This document shows positions 34,778-46,217 of a DNA stretch of 64,000 bases, piece by piece. The notes beneath the pieces are model-generated. The model made no database searches and was not told where the DNA came from. It saw only the letters and a program-made list of their open reading frames with translations. Where the stretch lies: positions 1 through 64,000 of the forward strand of contig JADNRX010000100.1 in NCBI GenBank assembly GCA_015501595.1, read 5' to 3'. The DNA comes from Hymenopellis radicata. Its lineage: Eukaryota; Basidiomycota; Agaricomycetes; Agaricales; Physalacriaceae. The position numbers were made by a program, and so were the translations under genes. Each line of letters begins with the position of its first letter. Position 1 is the first letter of the stretch.

Positions 34778-35034
34778 TACTGTACCGTTTCGACCGTAAG
34801 TTCGCGGCATGTGACGCGTTATGCCGCGAACTTACAGGAATTAGGTTCGTTTCCAGGCACAAGGCCCGGAATTACTATATTTGGATGCTCCCGCCATAGG
34901 CGGGAGCGAAAATTTCCTTTTTGGGCCTTAGGCGGCCTCAAAAACAGGTCCGTGATGCGTTATCTTTTCGTCTAAGTTCGGTTCCCGTGCCCGCGTGACG
35001 CGTTATGCGAACATGCGGTCGAAACCGTACAGTA
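34778..35034. mobile_element. 257-bp inverted-repeat (MITE-like) element
   Basis: The left end TACTGTACCGTTTCGACCG pairs with the right end TACTGTACGGTTTCGACCG read inverted; similarity continues (GTTCGC..., GTGACGCGTTATG in both arms). The left arm holds a further perfect hairpin: GTAAGTTCGCGGCAT, a 10-base loop GTGACGCGTT, then ATGCCGCGAACTTAC. A second hairpin, GCTCCCGCC-ATA-GGCGGGAGC, sits near 34890. No ORF. The target site duplication is unclear. Confidence 0.65.
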
Positions 35035-35149
35035 GTCTAAGTCAGTAGTCAAAGAGTTGGCGCTTAGGTAATCCCCTCCCCTCACGGCTCGGGCGGCCGT
35101 ACTGAGTCTGGACAATCGTTTGCTCAACAATCGTCTGAGGTTGGGAAAG

Positions 35150-35740
35150 GCGTCAATAAACGCTGAAAATTCAATAACATTGGTGAAAGAGAGATCGGTG
35201 AGAAAAGATTCTCAGTTGTAGGCGCACTGGTGGCTACTTGCCCCGGGCGCCCTTTCAGGATGGGAAAACACACATGCCAGGTCAAAGTCTGGCCAGAAAA
35301 TATCGCCGAGGGACAGAACACGGAGACGAGGGAGAAGGGGAATAAACTTGAATGCTTTAGCGATTGAACTCGAACTTCAATTAACCGTTAACGTCTTACT
35401 ATCCGCGAGATTGTATTCAATCGTTGCAGGCTGGCGGGCAGTGGCAGCCGCTGCTCAACATCGCACGGACGACGCAATAGCTGGAGAGGCCGCCACTTAT
35501 CTTGAGGCCGGCATCAAGTCTGTGAGGATCGAGGACTACAGCCGACTCGGATGCCTCTGAAGCACAACAGGTATTCTGAACCATAGAATCTCAAGTATCA
35601 TCTGCATCTTGATACAAATAGACCTGCGCAACGAGAAGCCGGCACGCCGAGGACAACCATGACGAACTCACGAGCGCAAGAACTGAAAGCGCCTCTTTGT
35701 CTGAGGAAGGCTAGTCGATGGGCCCTTTGTGAGCAGCCTG
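35150..35740 (-). pseudogene. decayed F-box family gene
   Basis: On the minus strand pieces of the family are readable: SSDKEALSVLALVSSSWLSSA with RLLVAQV near 35640-35710, and LPRLRVLSLGDIFWPDFDL near 35280-35335. The pieces are separated by stops and deletions. No complete exon remains. Confidence 0.55.
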
Positions 35741-35930
35741 TAATATTGATGTCAGTTCAACGGCAAGACGAACGCCGTGCCTGCATACCAGATGATGATT
35801 CTTTAGCGTCATCGCGCGATATTTTAGAGGAGTTGTTCTGAATCCCAAAGTTTCAAACGGCTCCTTGAGGGCTGATGGATTCCGAACAAAGGAAAGATTT
35901 TCGAATGTCGAATTCTGTTAGTGACACCAA
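35741..35930. other. intergenic between relics
   Basis: Nothing beyond weak family similarity is seen. Confidence 0.3.
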
Positions 35931-36162
35931 CTAGTAGTCGTAACTCGAGATCCTATCTACGATTACTCCAGAGTCCACAGGCTCCGATATCCTAAGCATA
36001 CCTGCCTGTAGCAGTCGAGGCATCAACTCTCTGAGACTGCTGTGCACAGTGTCCCTACCACTGGGGTCCGCCGATCGCCTGGAGTCAATATAATCAATGA
36101 TGACCTTGAGCTTTCTGAAAACTGGTAACCGCGCTGCGTCGGAAAGCGTGTCATCAAATTTT
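35931..36162 (-). pseudogene. 3' part of an F-box gene split by the copia element
   Basis: This holds the last ~75 codons: FDDTLSDAARLPVFRKLKVI, SLRELMPRLLQAGMLRIS and a stop at 35931. It breaks off exactly at the copia target site ATTTT (36158-36162). The rest of the gene is at 51105-52209. Removing the insertion would restore the family sequence across the junction. Confidence 0.85.
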
Positions 36163-37491
36163 TGTCGGCGTTGTAGCCTCGGGTTATCTTCCGGCTGGCT
36201 GATGATCGATGCACGTGGGCGTGGCGATTTGGCGGCGACGTGGGCGTCTGGCCTAGACGTGGGCACGAGTGTCGGGTGCTTAAGTGTGCACCCGGATGCA
36301 CCCGCACTCGGCACTCGGGTGCCGAGTGTTTGCTGCACTCGAGTAGAGTGCCAGCACGGGTGTCCACCCGAGTGCGGGTGTCTGCCTCTGGGTCACGAGT
36401 ACCCGGCGGCAGACACCCGGGTGGACACTCGCATTTTTTACCTATTTTTCTGAATTTTTTTTACCTCAAAAACTAAGAGAAACGACGTCCGCGAGGATTT
36501 CTCGCGATCTGGCAGAGCGGGCCGAGATCCGAACGTACGCGTAAGCGTGCGATCGGGACGTCTCTCTTGCCTCCTTCCTCCTCCATCGACCACCACACGT
36601 TGCGCGACTTTAAGTCGGCGACATCGGCAGTGTCGCTCGACTTTACGTCGGCGACGACCGCAGCAGCGCTCGACTTTGAGTCGGCGTTAATGGACCTGGA
36701 GACGACTTTAAGTCGTCTCCACGACAACGACCAGAGTAGGACGCGTAAGCCCCCCGCAAACGGGCAGCAGATGGAATATGAGTTGTGGTGCCACCCGCCG
36801 TGCTCAACAGCACGCTTGAAGAGCGGGGGCGGGGATCTGGGCTGCCACGTCGTCTGCTGGCGACGTGGTGGATTGGTATGGATTTTGCTTCCTTCTTTTT
36901 GATATTCGGGGTGTCTGCAGACGCCATCGACTCTTGTATCACTGATAATTTATTGTAGGTATATTCTACTACCCTCCCTCCCCTCACCGCTATCCCCTCA
37001 CCCCTCGCATCATTGGTGTCATGCACCGCCGATGCTCCTCCCGCAATTGCTGGAGGATGCCGACGTTGCATGACCGCGAGTGAGGTGCAGGATGCGGGTG
37101 TACACGAGTGCACCCGCCACCCTACACGAGTGGCAGCACACCCGGGTGTGCGAAACACCCGCGAACGGGTGCCACATTCGAGTGCCACACTCGGGTGTCA
37201 CTCGAGTGCGGGTGTCCGGCTTAGAGCCGCGAGTGACCCGCCCCGTGAGTGCGAGTGCACCCGGGTGGGCACTCGTGCCCAGGTCTAGTCTGGCCTCCTC
37301 AGTCTATGACCACCATCACGGCTTGACTGAGGAGGTATGTGTTCCCTGATTTCTTATATTACCTAGTACTTATCATACACTAGCTTACCCGTGTACGTTG
37401 TCTGTCTAGGTAATGGAGTCTATGACCACCATCACGGCTTGACTGAGGAGCTTACCCGTGTACGTTGTCTGTCTAGGTTCCCTGAGCGACA
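36163..37491 (+). repeat. copia 5' LTR, split by a hAT-like insertion
   Basis: 287 bp once the 1,034-bp insertion and one copy of its target site are removed. It ends CCTGAGCGACA at 37491. Inside, a ~34-bp unit (AGTCTATGACCACCATCACG...) and a ~28-bp unit (CTTACCCGTGTACGTTGTCT...) each occur twice. Compared with the 3' LTR it shows one substitution and one 7-bp indel located at a unit junction. Confidence 0.92.
36254..37287. mobile_element. hAT-like non-autonomous DNA transposon
   Basis: 1,034 bp with ends TAGACGTGGGCACGAGTG and (inverted) TAGACCTGGGCACGAGTG. The 8-bp duplication GTCTGGCC is at 36246-36253 and 37288-37295; the uninterrupted site is present in the 3' LTR. An 8-bp duplication with TAG... 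ends fits the hAT superfamily. Both subterminal regions are packed with ACTCG(G/A)GTG / CACCCGAGT motifs in both orientations, as expected for transposase-binding arrays. The middle has three imperfect copies of a ~45-bp unit around CTCGACTTTA(A/C)GTCGGCG. No transposase is encoded. Confidence 0.88.
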
Positions 37492-37743
37492 GGTTATGGG
37501 CCTTTTCCTGCTCTGATCCTCGGACTTTCGACGCGTATAGCCCTCGTAGTGTCGCCATTCGGCTCGGACCCGCCTGGACCCTGATCCCCCGCATTTCTGC
37601 CATCTTATCACTCCTGTCCACATCTCGCGCGTATTAGGTACGGCAGACGTCATTTCCTGCCCTCATCTGCCATCTCACGGACGCCTTTCCCGTGCAGGAG
37701 CAGAAAAACACGCATATATTCGCATCTTCCACGTCACGTCATC

Positions 37744-40256
37744 ATGTACCGGACTCCGCACCAGCAGACGCACCCGACAGTCGACGGTAACGCCCAAGGT
37801 ATTCCAGCAAACGTTTCGGCTATAGGCTCGGTCGCACAACATCAGCGTGCTCGTCGCGCCAGGACACACCAACCGGACCAGAACTTTCAGCAACCGCACG
37901 GCTTTGCCACTTTCCATACGACTCCTATCGGTGGCGTGTCTGTTCCCGCGGACCCTTTTTATCCCACTTCAGTTTCTCAACAGTTTCCTATTTATAATAC
38001 CACTCCCGCCGGCTTCCCTGCCCAGCTCCCTGATCCTAATGCATCCGCGCAGCGACATGGGTACCAGAGCTTTTATGCTCCGCAACCCCATTTCTACATG
38101 CGTCAGGGGCAGCAGGCGTCACCGCCGTATTACGTACCGCAGGGCACTGTCCCGATGTTTTTTCAGAATGATCCCTCCGTAGCTTACCAGCATCCTTCTC
38201 ATCCCTACTTTTACTCTCACCTGGCTCAGCCGATGTATGTTCCTCATCCTCAACCGGCTCAGCCGAATCCTGTTCCTCCTCCTCACCCGGCTCAGCCGAA
38301 TCCTGTTCCTCAACCGGCCCAGCCGAATCCTGCTACTCAACCGGCTCAGCCGGCGAATAATCCTCCTCCGCCTGTTCCTCATCATACTCGTCCTGCTCCT
38401 GCCCCTGCACAAGTCCCTTATGTTAATCATCAGTTTATTCAGCCGGCTCCTCCGGTTATACATATAGATCCCGCTTCACTACGTATCGATTCGTCTCCTT
38501 CTTTTTCTACTTCTTCCGCGGGGCACATCACGAAACTGGTAGGACGCAAAAATTGGATTGTGTGGCATCGCCCGACGGTTCAACTGCTTGTTCAGTACTC
38601 GGTTTACAATCTTGTCTGCGACGAGCCTACGCCTGATGAACTGCGCGCCGGGACTGTTCCGCCCCAACGTCGACCTGTGTACCCGCCGATGTTACCGGAA
38701 AACTTCTCGGATGCCGAACTTGCGACGTTCAACGCATGGGCAAAGAAAGATGCTACCGCTCAGCAGATCCTGACCGCCGTGCTGTCTTCCAACCTCTATC
38801 TATCCTTGCCATCTGTTGAAGACACGCCTGACCTCAATGCGCGCATGCTGTACCAATATCTTCGCACGACCTACGGTATCTCTGACGTGATCACTGGGTA
38901 TGATCTTCGCGAGTCTCTTCGTTCCTTCCACTGCCTCGTGGGATTGGACGCCACAGACAAGTACATCGAGAAGTGGAGGAGTACCGTCTCTGCACTCATC
39001 GCTGCGGGATATCCCATCGTTTGGACCGAGATTCTCATCAATTTTGCCAAAAATCTCTATCCATCATATGGTTTCTCGGTGATCAAGGACAGTATCACCA
39101 ACGCATGCACGAGAACACCGTATATTGTCAATCAGTCGTACTTCACCCAGACTTGCCAGGACCTTCATAATGTCGCCGTCATCCACTATGCCAAACCAAA
39201 CCCATCCATGCAGAATCCCATCACTCTGCGCTCTCAATCTCATCAGAACACGCGTCCTGCCCAGTCAGACTCCGCTGCCAACGGACCATCTGCCTCACCG
39301 GCGCAGGATCAACGAGACGCGCGTATTCGAGATGATAGGAACCATCCCCCTGCGGCGAGGCCTGGGGGTGGACGTGCCTATGTGGCTGAAGAGATAGACC
39401 CGCTAGATGATTTGGATCCTGATGCAGACGTACCTGATATAGATGAGCCTGTTGCCGCCTTCGCCTCCAATGACGACATGATTTTCTCGTATGTGTCGTT
39501 TGTTGCTGCAGCTGTTGAGCCGTCACCTCCTAGTACCAAATTCCTCGATGCCATGCATACACCTGAAGTCCGCGACATCGCTGCTCATTGCTCCTGCCTT
39601 GCAGACTCGGGCTGTTCCGTTCATATCTTCCGTGACCGCTCCGCCTTCTGGACGTATGAATTGGATGACTCAGTACGGATAAAAACCGCGAACTGTGGCA
39701 TACTCCCGACGACTGGTCGTGGTGAGGTTCGTCTCCGCGTACGTGCTATTGATGGACGACATGTCATCCTTGTCCTTCATGACTGTGTTCATGCGCCTGA
39801 GGTTCCGATTAACCTCTTGTCGGTTGGAGCGCTTACGGAGCGTGGCATGTCCTTGCTCTTTGGACACCACTTCACACGCTTCTACTTCCCCCGAACCCAC
39901 GAGAAGCTCAGCCGTGTTGTCTTCGCTGCCAAGGTTGTAAAGCGCTTGACATTCCTCCGCGCGGCTACGCTGTCCCCGCCGTCTAGTCCTGTTGATAATA
40001 TCTCTGATGATGTTGTCTTCGCCGGTCTCCCTGTCCCTTTCGTGAAGCCGAAGAACGACTGGTTCATTTGGCACTGTCGTTTTTATCACCCGGGAAAACA
40101 AGCTACGACTGACATGCTCACCGGTTCGTATGCTACGGGGATTGACTGGGATGGAAAAATCATGAACTGCGAGTGTCCTTCCTGCATAATGGGTCGACTT
40201 CCTGCCTTTCCCTATGAAAACAATGCGAAGCGCGCGGAGAATCCTTGTGACCTTGT
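37744..40256 (+). CDS. copia gag, protease and start of integrase
   Basis: The open frame from 37744 has a long Pro/Gln-rich head with imperfect tandem (AQPNP) repeats (38240-38360), then a gag-like domain (LVGRKNWIVWHRPTVQLLVQ...). No CCHC zinc knuckle is seen. The protease site is CLADSGCSVHIF near 39600. Pre-integrase zinc residues follow (FIWHCRFYHPGKQ...CECPSCIMGRL), ending at NPCDLV, where the first fold-back element enters at 40257. Retrotransposon proteins act in cytoplasmic particles. Confidence 0.9.
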
Positions 40257-42848
40257 CACCCTCTGCACTAGGAATAACATGTTATTCCACTCTACCTGTA
40301 GGGCAGAATAACATGTTATTGACTGTTCCTTAGGGTGGGGGTGCTCAGCTAGTACTGGGGGCAGCTGGGCAGCGCTTTTCCTTCCCAAATAGGCCAGGGA
40401 GGGATAGCTATAATGGGTAGGGGAGGGATAGGCCTAATTGGGATGGGAAGGGATGGTCCCAATTGGGATGGGATGGGGAGGGGTGATAGCAGATCAGGGA
40501 TAGATCAGATATTGATGGGAGATGATCAGTGGACCCTGGGATGGGTGGGGGATGCTCCTGGCTACGCAATTGTGGCGCATTTTTGATTACATCAGCACTG
40601 GGCTGGATGGGGTGGGCAATAATGAATGCTGCTATAGGGGATGGCTGTTGGGGTGATGAAAACCTTTTTTATAGTTTTTTAGGCTGGGAATCCAATGGTG
40701 TAAATCATTTTGCGATAGCTTCAAAATTGGGGGAGATATTAGAGGTGCAAAAATGCGCCACACTTCTACTGGGCCTTACACATAGCCTATAGCCCTATAA
40801 CTTTGATACCTTTTAGAGGTACTATAGAACGATATCTGATATCATTTTCAGGTTATTTCATGAAAGGGTTCAAGAGATATATTAGGATGACTGCTCCAGG
40901 GCCACCAGGGATATAGCATAGGATCCTGCCACTCTGGGAACCTGAGACTTTGCTACATCGTTTATAGTAGTACTAAACCTCTATTTATGATATGGAGAGT
41001 GTCCCCAATCTAGTAGTCCATGTATAGATAGGTCCCCAATGCTGTTTTAAGCATTTTCGCATTTTTAGTTATTTAACATAGGGATATCTCTCTAAATTGT
41101 ACTGGGATACCTTTAGACATTTATTTACAACCTTTTCGCAAAAGGAACCATGTCATTTGGTGAAGGGACCAGTGTTCTAGAGGTCAGTCTTCCTCCCCAC
41201 CGGAGTTTTGATCAAAATTCCCACGCTCTAGAGGGAGGATCGTCCACTCAATTTAACGTGTCTCACATATGCTACTGCCTTCATTTCTTCTGTAGGACGT
41301 GTATATATGTTATATGCATGATCTTCAGGTGTCAGAATAATGAATTAATAAAGTAATGAGGTCAAAAAGTCGTCCTTAGATCTGCAGACCTACTTGCCCT
41401 ACTATAAATTGAACAATACTCTATGATTATTGATAGGAGACATGAAATGCGAGGTGAACCTTGTTATTAGAGTCATATTAGAGGTATTACATCAGTCAGC
41501 CAGATAATAGTTATGTCCTATAACCTGTTCAGGCATTGAAAGCAGTTGGAGAAGAGTTAGTCTACTGCGCATTTTCACTTTCTTACCTCTCATGTGTAGC
41601 ATATGTGAGATGCCTCTTAGTTCATTTGATATGATATATAATCATAACTGAACACTTTTGAGGGTGCCCTTTGAAGTAGAATATGAAATATCACCATCTG
41701 AAGGTAGCACAAGCTGTCTACAGAGCCTAGAACGAGTTCCTGACATGATTACCTGATTAAATTACTGTTCTGACACCTGGAGATCATATATATAACATAT
41801 ATACATGTCCTACAGAAGAAATGAAGGCAGTAGCATATGTGAGACACGTTAAATTGAGTAGACGATCCTCCCTCTAGAGCGTGGGAATTTTGATCAAAAC
41901 TCCGGTGGGGAGGAAGACTGACCTCTAGAACACTGGTCCCTTCACCAAATGACATGGTTCCTTTTGCGAAAAGGTTGTAAATAAATGTCTAAAGGTATCC
42001 CAGTACAATTTAGAGAGATATCCCTATGTTAAATAACTAAAAATGCGAAAATGCTTAAAACAGCATTGGGGACCTATCTATACATGGACTACTAGATTGG
42101 GGACACTCTCCATATCATAAATAGAGGTTTAGTACTACTATAAACGATGTAGCAAAGTCTCAGGTTCCCAGAGTGGCAGGATCCTATGCTATATCCCTGG
42201 TGGCCCTGGAGCAGTCATCCTAATATATCTCTTGAACCCTTTCATGAAATAACCTGAAAATGATATCAGATATCGTTCTATAGTACCTCTAAAAGGTATC
42301 AAAGTTATAGGGCTATAGGCTATGTGTAAGGCCCAGTAGAAGTGTGGCGCATTTTTGCACCTCTAATATCTCCCCCAATTTTGAAGCTATCGCAAAATGA
42401 TTTACACCATTGGATTCCCAGCCTAAAAAACTATAAAAAAGGTTTTCATCACCCCAACAGCCATCCCCTATAGCAGCATTCATTATTGCCCACCCCATCC
42501 AGCCCAGTGCTGATGTAATCAAAAATGCGCCACAATTGCGTAGCCAGGAGCATCCCCCACCCATCCCAGGGTCCACTGATCATCTTCCATCAATATCTGA
42601 TCTATCCCTGATCTGCTATCACCCCTCCCCATCCCATCCCAATTGGGACCATCCCTTCCCATCCCAATTAGGCCTATCCCTCCCCTACCCATTATAGCTA
42701 TCCCTCCCTGGCCTATTTGGGAAGGAAAAGCGCTGCCCAGCTGCCCCCAGTACTAGCTGAGCACCCCCACCCTAAGGAACAGTCAATAACATGTTATTCT
42801 GCCCTACAGGTAGAGTGGAATAACATGTTATTCCTAGTGCAGAGGGTG
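40257..42848. mobile_element. fold-back element, copy 1
   Basis: 2,592 bp with 7-bp duplication ACCTTGT (40250-40256 and 42849-42855). Ends are CACCCTCTGCACTAGG inverted. The left arm (about 40257-41360) and right arm (about 41740-42848) are inverted copies that are nearly identical; the same 87- and 68-codon frames occur in both arms on opposite strands. The loop is ~380 bp. An 18-bp palindrome GGAATAACATGTTATTCC lies 14 bases inside each end and a second AATAACATGTTATT about 36 bases further in. No transposase-like protein is encoded; superfamily unknown. Confidence 0.9.
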
Positions 42849-45434
42849 ACCTTGTTCACCTCGATACTTGTGGTCCATATCCAGTTCTATCTCCACGGAA
42901 AGAACACTACTTCATCGCCCTTCTTGATGACAAGACGAACTGGGGTGAGGCCTCTCCGGTCCGTCACAAGTCAGACGTCTTCACCGTCTATCTCGATTTT
43001 GAAGCTGCTATCGAACTCGAGATGGGTCGCCCTATAAAGACAGTGCGTTCTGATGGTGCCAAGGAATTTACACATGGCGACCTTGGTGCACATCTTCGTG
43101 CTCGCGGAATTCAACATCAGATCACCGTGCCTTATGCGCATCAGCAGAACGGCAAGATTGAACGCTTCATCCAGACGATTGAAGTTCACGCTCAGACGCT
43201 CATGGTTCACGCAGGCTTACCCGCAAGTTTTTGGGCAGACGCCGTTTCCACTGCAGCTTACCTCTTCGTTCGCATGCCTTCCTCTACCCTTCCGAAGAAC
43301 GTTACAGCATTTGAAATGCGGAAGGGGCGAAAACCTGACCTCTCAAACCTTCGGGTATGGGGGTGCCAAGTATTCGTCACGTACAAGAAGGAAGAGCGGA
43401 AGAAAGGCGGTCCCAAAGGATATGAAGCGATCTTCGTTGGTTATCCGGAAAACTCCATCGGGTGGATCGTTCGTGATCTCAAAGGCGCCTATCATACAGT
43501 CAATCACGCAGTCTTCAACGAGTCCAGCCCCGGCAAGCTGAGCTCGAAGGCGACTTTCCTTGACGTTCCCTTCCAGACCCCTGATGAGAATGGTGATCTT
43601 CCTATTGCACTTCGGAAGCCCAAACGCTCATTGAAGAACGACATCTCTCCGGCTGGTCTTGCGGCACTTCAGACCGGTTACCAAGAGACCCTTGACATGC
43701 TTCAGCGGACTCGCTTCACTCACGCGGGCTTATCAGTTCCATCTCCTGAAGTTGTTGCAGATTTCGCCTCACTCTTCTGTCTCGAGGAGATTCTTCCATC
43801 CAGGATGACTCATTTGATGCTCTTGAAGCCGAATATGTCACCGCATATCCTGCTGCATTCCTCTCCCACACGTCTTCGAAGCCCCGATCCTGGGATCTCT
43901 CTCGCCCTCCAGTTACCCCGCAGGAGGCCCTGGCAAGGCCCGATGCAGAAACTTGGAGACAAGCGATGAAAGAGGAAGTGGGTGCGATGGAGAAGAATGA
44001 GGTATTCGAGGAGACCACTCTACCGAAGGGCCGGCACCCCATAGGTTTGAAGTGGGTCTTCGATTACAAGCGGCATGAAGAAACGAACGAGATTGAACGA
44101 TACAAGGCGCGCTTGGTCGCTCATGGACATCTTCAAGGCCCGGAAGACTGGAAAAACTCTTATGCTCCAGTCGCAAAGATGACGAGCATTCGTGGATGTA
44201 TAGCATATGCGGCGAAGTATGACCTCGAACTCTATACGTTTGATATCAAGACCGCTTTCCTCAATGCGACACTCACTGATATCATCTACATGAAGCAGAT
44301 CCCTGGCTTCCCTCTAGCGGATCCTTCAACTGTCCTCCGGTGTCGTCATGCGATATATGGTCTAAAACAAGCGGGATACGAATGGTTCAATGAATTTGCT
44401 TCAACTCTTCGTTCCATCGGTCTTCACCCATCTCCCGTCGATAACGCGGTGTTCCACGCTTCCTGGTCTTCTCCCCCAGACCCATCTGTTGTCTTCCTCC
44501 CCGACCAAGACCGGGTCTTCATCACGATCCCTGTGCACGTCGATGACGGTCTGGTTGTCACCAACAACCCCTCTCTCTACGCCTGGGTAATCGCACGTAT
44601 TCGCTTGAAGTATGAGGTCAAGGACCTTGGACCAGCGACCCGCTATCTTGGCATTACGATTACTCGCGACCGCTCTGCTCGAAAGATACTCCTCTCCCAA
44701 GAACACTTTACGATAGACTTACTTACTACTTACAATATGCTTACTTGTACGATATCTCCAGTTCCTCTCCGCACTCGCCTCCATCTCCTCCCCGAGTCTC
44801 CTCCAAACGCCCTACCCGACATCGCTGATGATCAACTCACTGCTTATTACCAGGCTCTCGTCGGATCAATCCTATATCTCGCGCTCACCACTCGTCCCGA
44901 TATTGCCTATGCTGCCATGGCTCTTGGACAGTTCAACTCCAACCCACGTCGTGTCCATGTCCTCGCTGCCAAAGGTGTCCTTTGTTACCTATCCGGCACA
45001 CGTTCATACGCCCTCGAATATGGCTCCGCATATCTCAAGGAGCGTGTTGGCCCGGACGCTATACCCCGTGGTGATGCGACGTTCACGGATGCGGATTGGG
45101 CCACTGATGAGAGTGACCGGAAGAGCATATCTGGCTATGCCGTATTCATGCACGATGCGCTCATCTCATGGTCTGCTGTTAAGCAGCGCACCATCGCGCT
45201 CTCGTCCACCGAGTCAGAATACATGGCTATGACGCATGGCATGAAGGAGTCCATATGGGTGCGCCTCTTCGCCACGACATACCAGATGCCTATCCCGAAG
45301 CCATTCCCCATGCTTGCCGACAACCAGGGTTCCATTGATACTGCCTCGAAACCATCCAACACCGCACGCATGAAACACATCGATATCCGTTACCACTTCA
45401 TCCGGGAACATCTATCCTCAGGTGCCTTCCGTAG
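42849..45434 (+). CDS. copia integrase core, RT and most of RNase H
   Basis: After the fold-back element the frame resumes: VHLDTCGP (integrase first Asp), VRSDGAKEF (second Asp), QNGKIERFIQT (Glu), then VWGCQVFV and GYEAIFVGYP. A one-base shift is needed near 43795-43805 to pass from this frame (stop at 43969) into the RT frame (TWRQAMKEEVGAMEKNEVFE). RT shows LKWVFDYKRH, ERYKARLVAHG, TFDIKTAFLNA and the catalytic box VHVDDGLVV (His in place of the usual Tyr). RNase H has TDADWA, SSTESEYMA and LADNQGS. The frame enters the gypsy LTR at 45435. Confidence 0.9.
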
Positions 45435-45626
45435 TGTAAGCCTACACGGACATAACGGACGTAACGGACATTACGGACACAGCAGATACATATACTTAGA
45501 ACCAACGATCGGACTACTTACTTACTTATTCCTCCACCGTCACCTACTTCCAACGAAGACGCTTTGATCCTGTCACCGTACGTGTGATTGACCGTTTAGT
45601 GACTCGACGGAGACGTCGAGCTTACA
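45435..45626 (+). repeat. gypsy 5' LTR
   Basis: 192 bp, beginning TGTAAGCC and ending GAGCTTACA, so the termini form the inverted TGTAAGC/GCTTACA pair. It includes three ACGGAC(A/G)TAACGG-like units near its start. A T-run and GACAGCAGGATC follow. Confidence 0.8.
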
Positions 45627-45761
45627 CTTTTTTTTTGACAGCAGGATCAGAGCTGAACCCACCGAACACCGACCACCAATACCGAACAGCGAACCGAACA
45701 ACATCGCCCCACCGTACGTTAACACGCCTTTGGCAAAATAGCGTAAACACATTCAACGAAT

Positions 45762-46217
45762 ATGCAGAACATAGCAGAACTGTTAAACAACATCACAAAG
45801 ATGGCGAGGAGCGCGCCAACACGAAGATCCAACAGACTGAAAAGCACCCAGACGAGGAACACAGAACTGCAGGAAACCGATTCATCCCCACTCACATCCC
45901 TACATACAACACCAACGAACACGCCCCCACGCGCCCCATCGCCCACTGAAGCCGCATCACCCGCCAATACCAACGCAGGTAGCCCCACCACATCGGTCCC
46001 CAGCACTTCGCTCTTGAACAAACAAACCAAAACTTCGAGCATCCCCAAAAACGCGGACTCCGACTCAGACTCTTCATCGGACTACCACCACCCACTGTTA
46101 CGCCCCAAGACCAGACCCACCGCAGACCCCATTCCCCCTTCCATCACCATGCCCGCAACGACTGATAGCATCACCGCTGCCTCCGTATCAACGCGCGTCG
46201 AAACGACGAACCCGAAG
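45762..46217 (+). CDS. gypsy gag, N-terminal part
   Basis: A Ser/Thr/Pro-rich start (MQNIAELLNN... or the internal MARSAPTRRSNRLKS at 45801) continues to TTNPK, where the second fold-back element enters. This disordered gag head is typical of fungal chromoviruses. The reading continues at 48807 after the insertion. Confidence 0.7.

Noticed and set aside
36567..36902. 111-codon frame in the hAT-like element
   Set aside because: It arises from three ~45-bp repeat units; no transposase motif.
40529..40792. 87-codon frame in the fold-back arms (also 42313-42576 and 48271-48534 on the minus strand)
   Set aside because: It is repeated only because the arms are copies; it shows no domain and is broken in the divergent arm, so no sign of selection for protein.
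40257..42848. assigning the fold-back elements to MULE or CACTA
   Set aside because: Ends beginning CACCC and two consistent 7-bp duplications fit neither well, and there is no transposase to decide.
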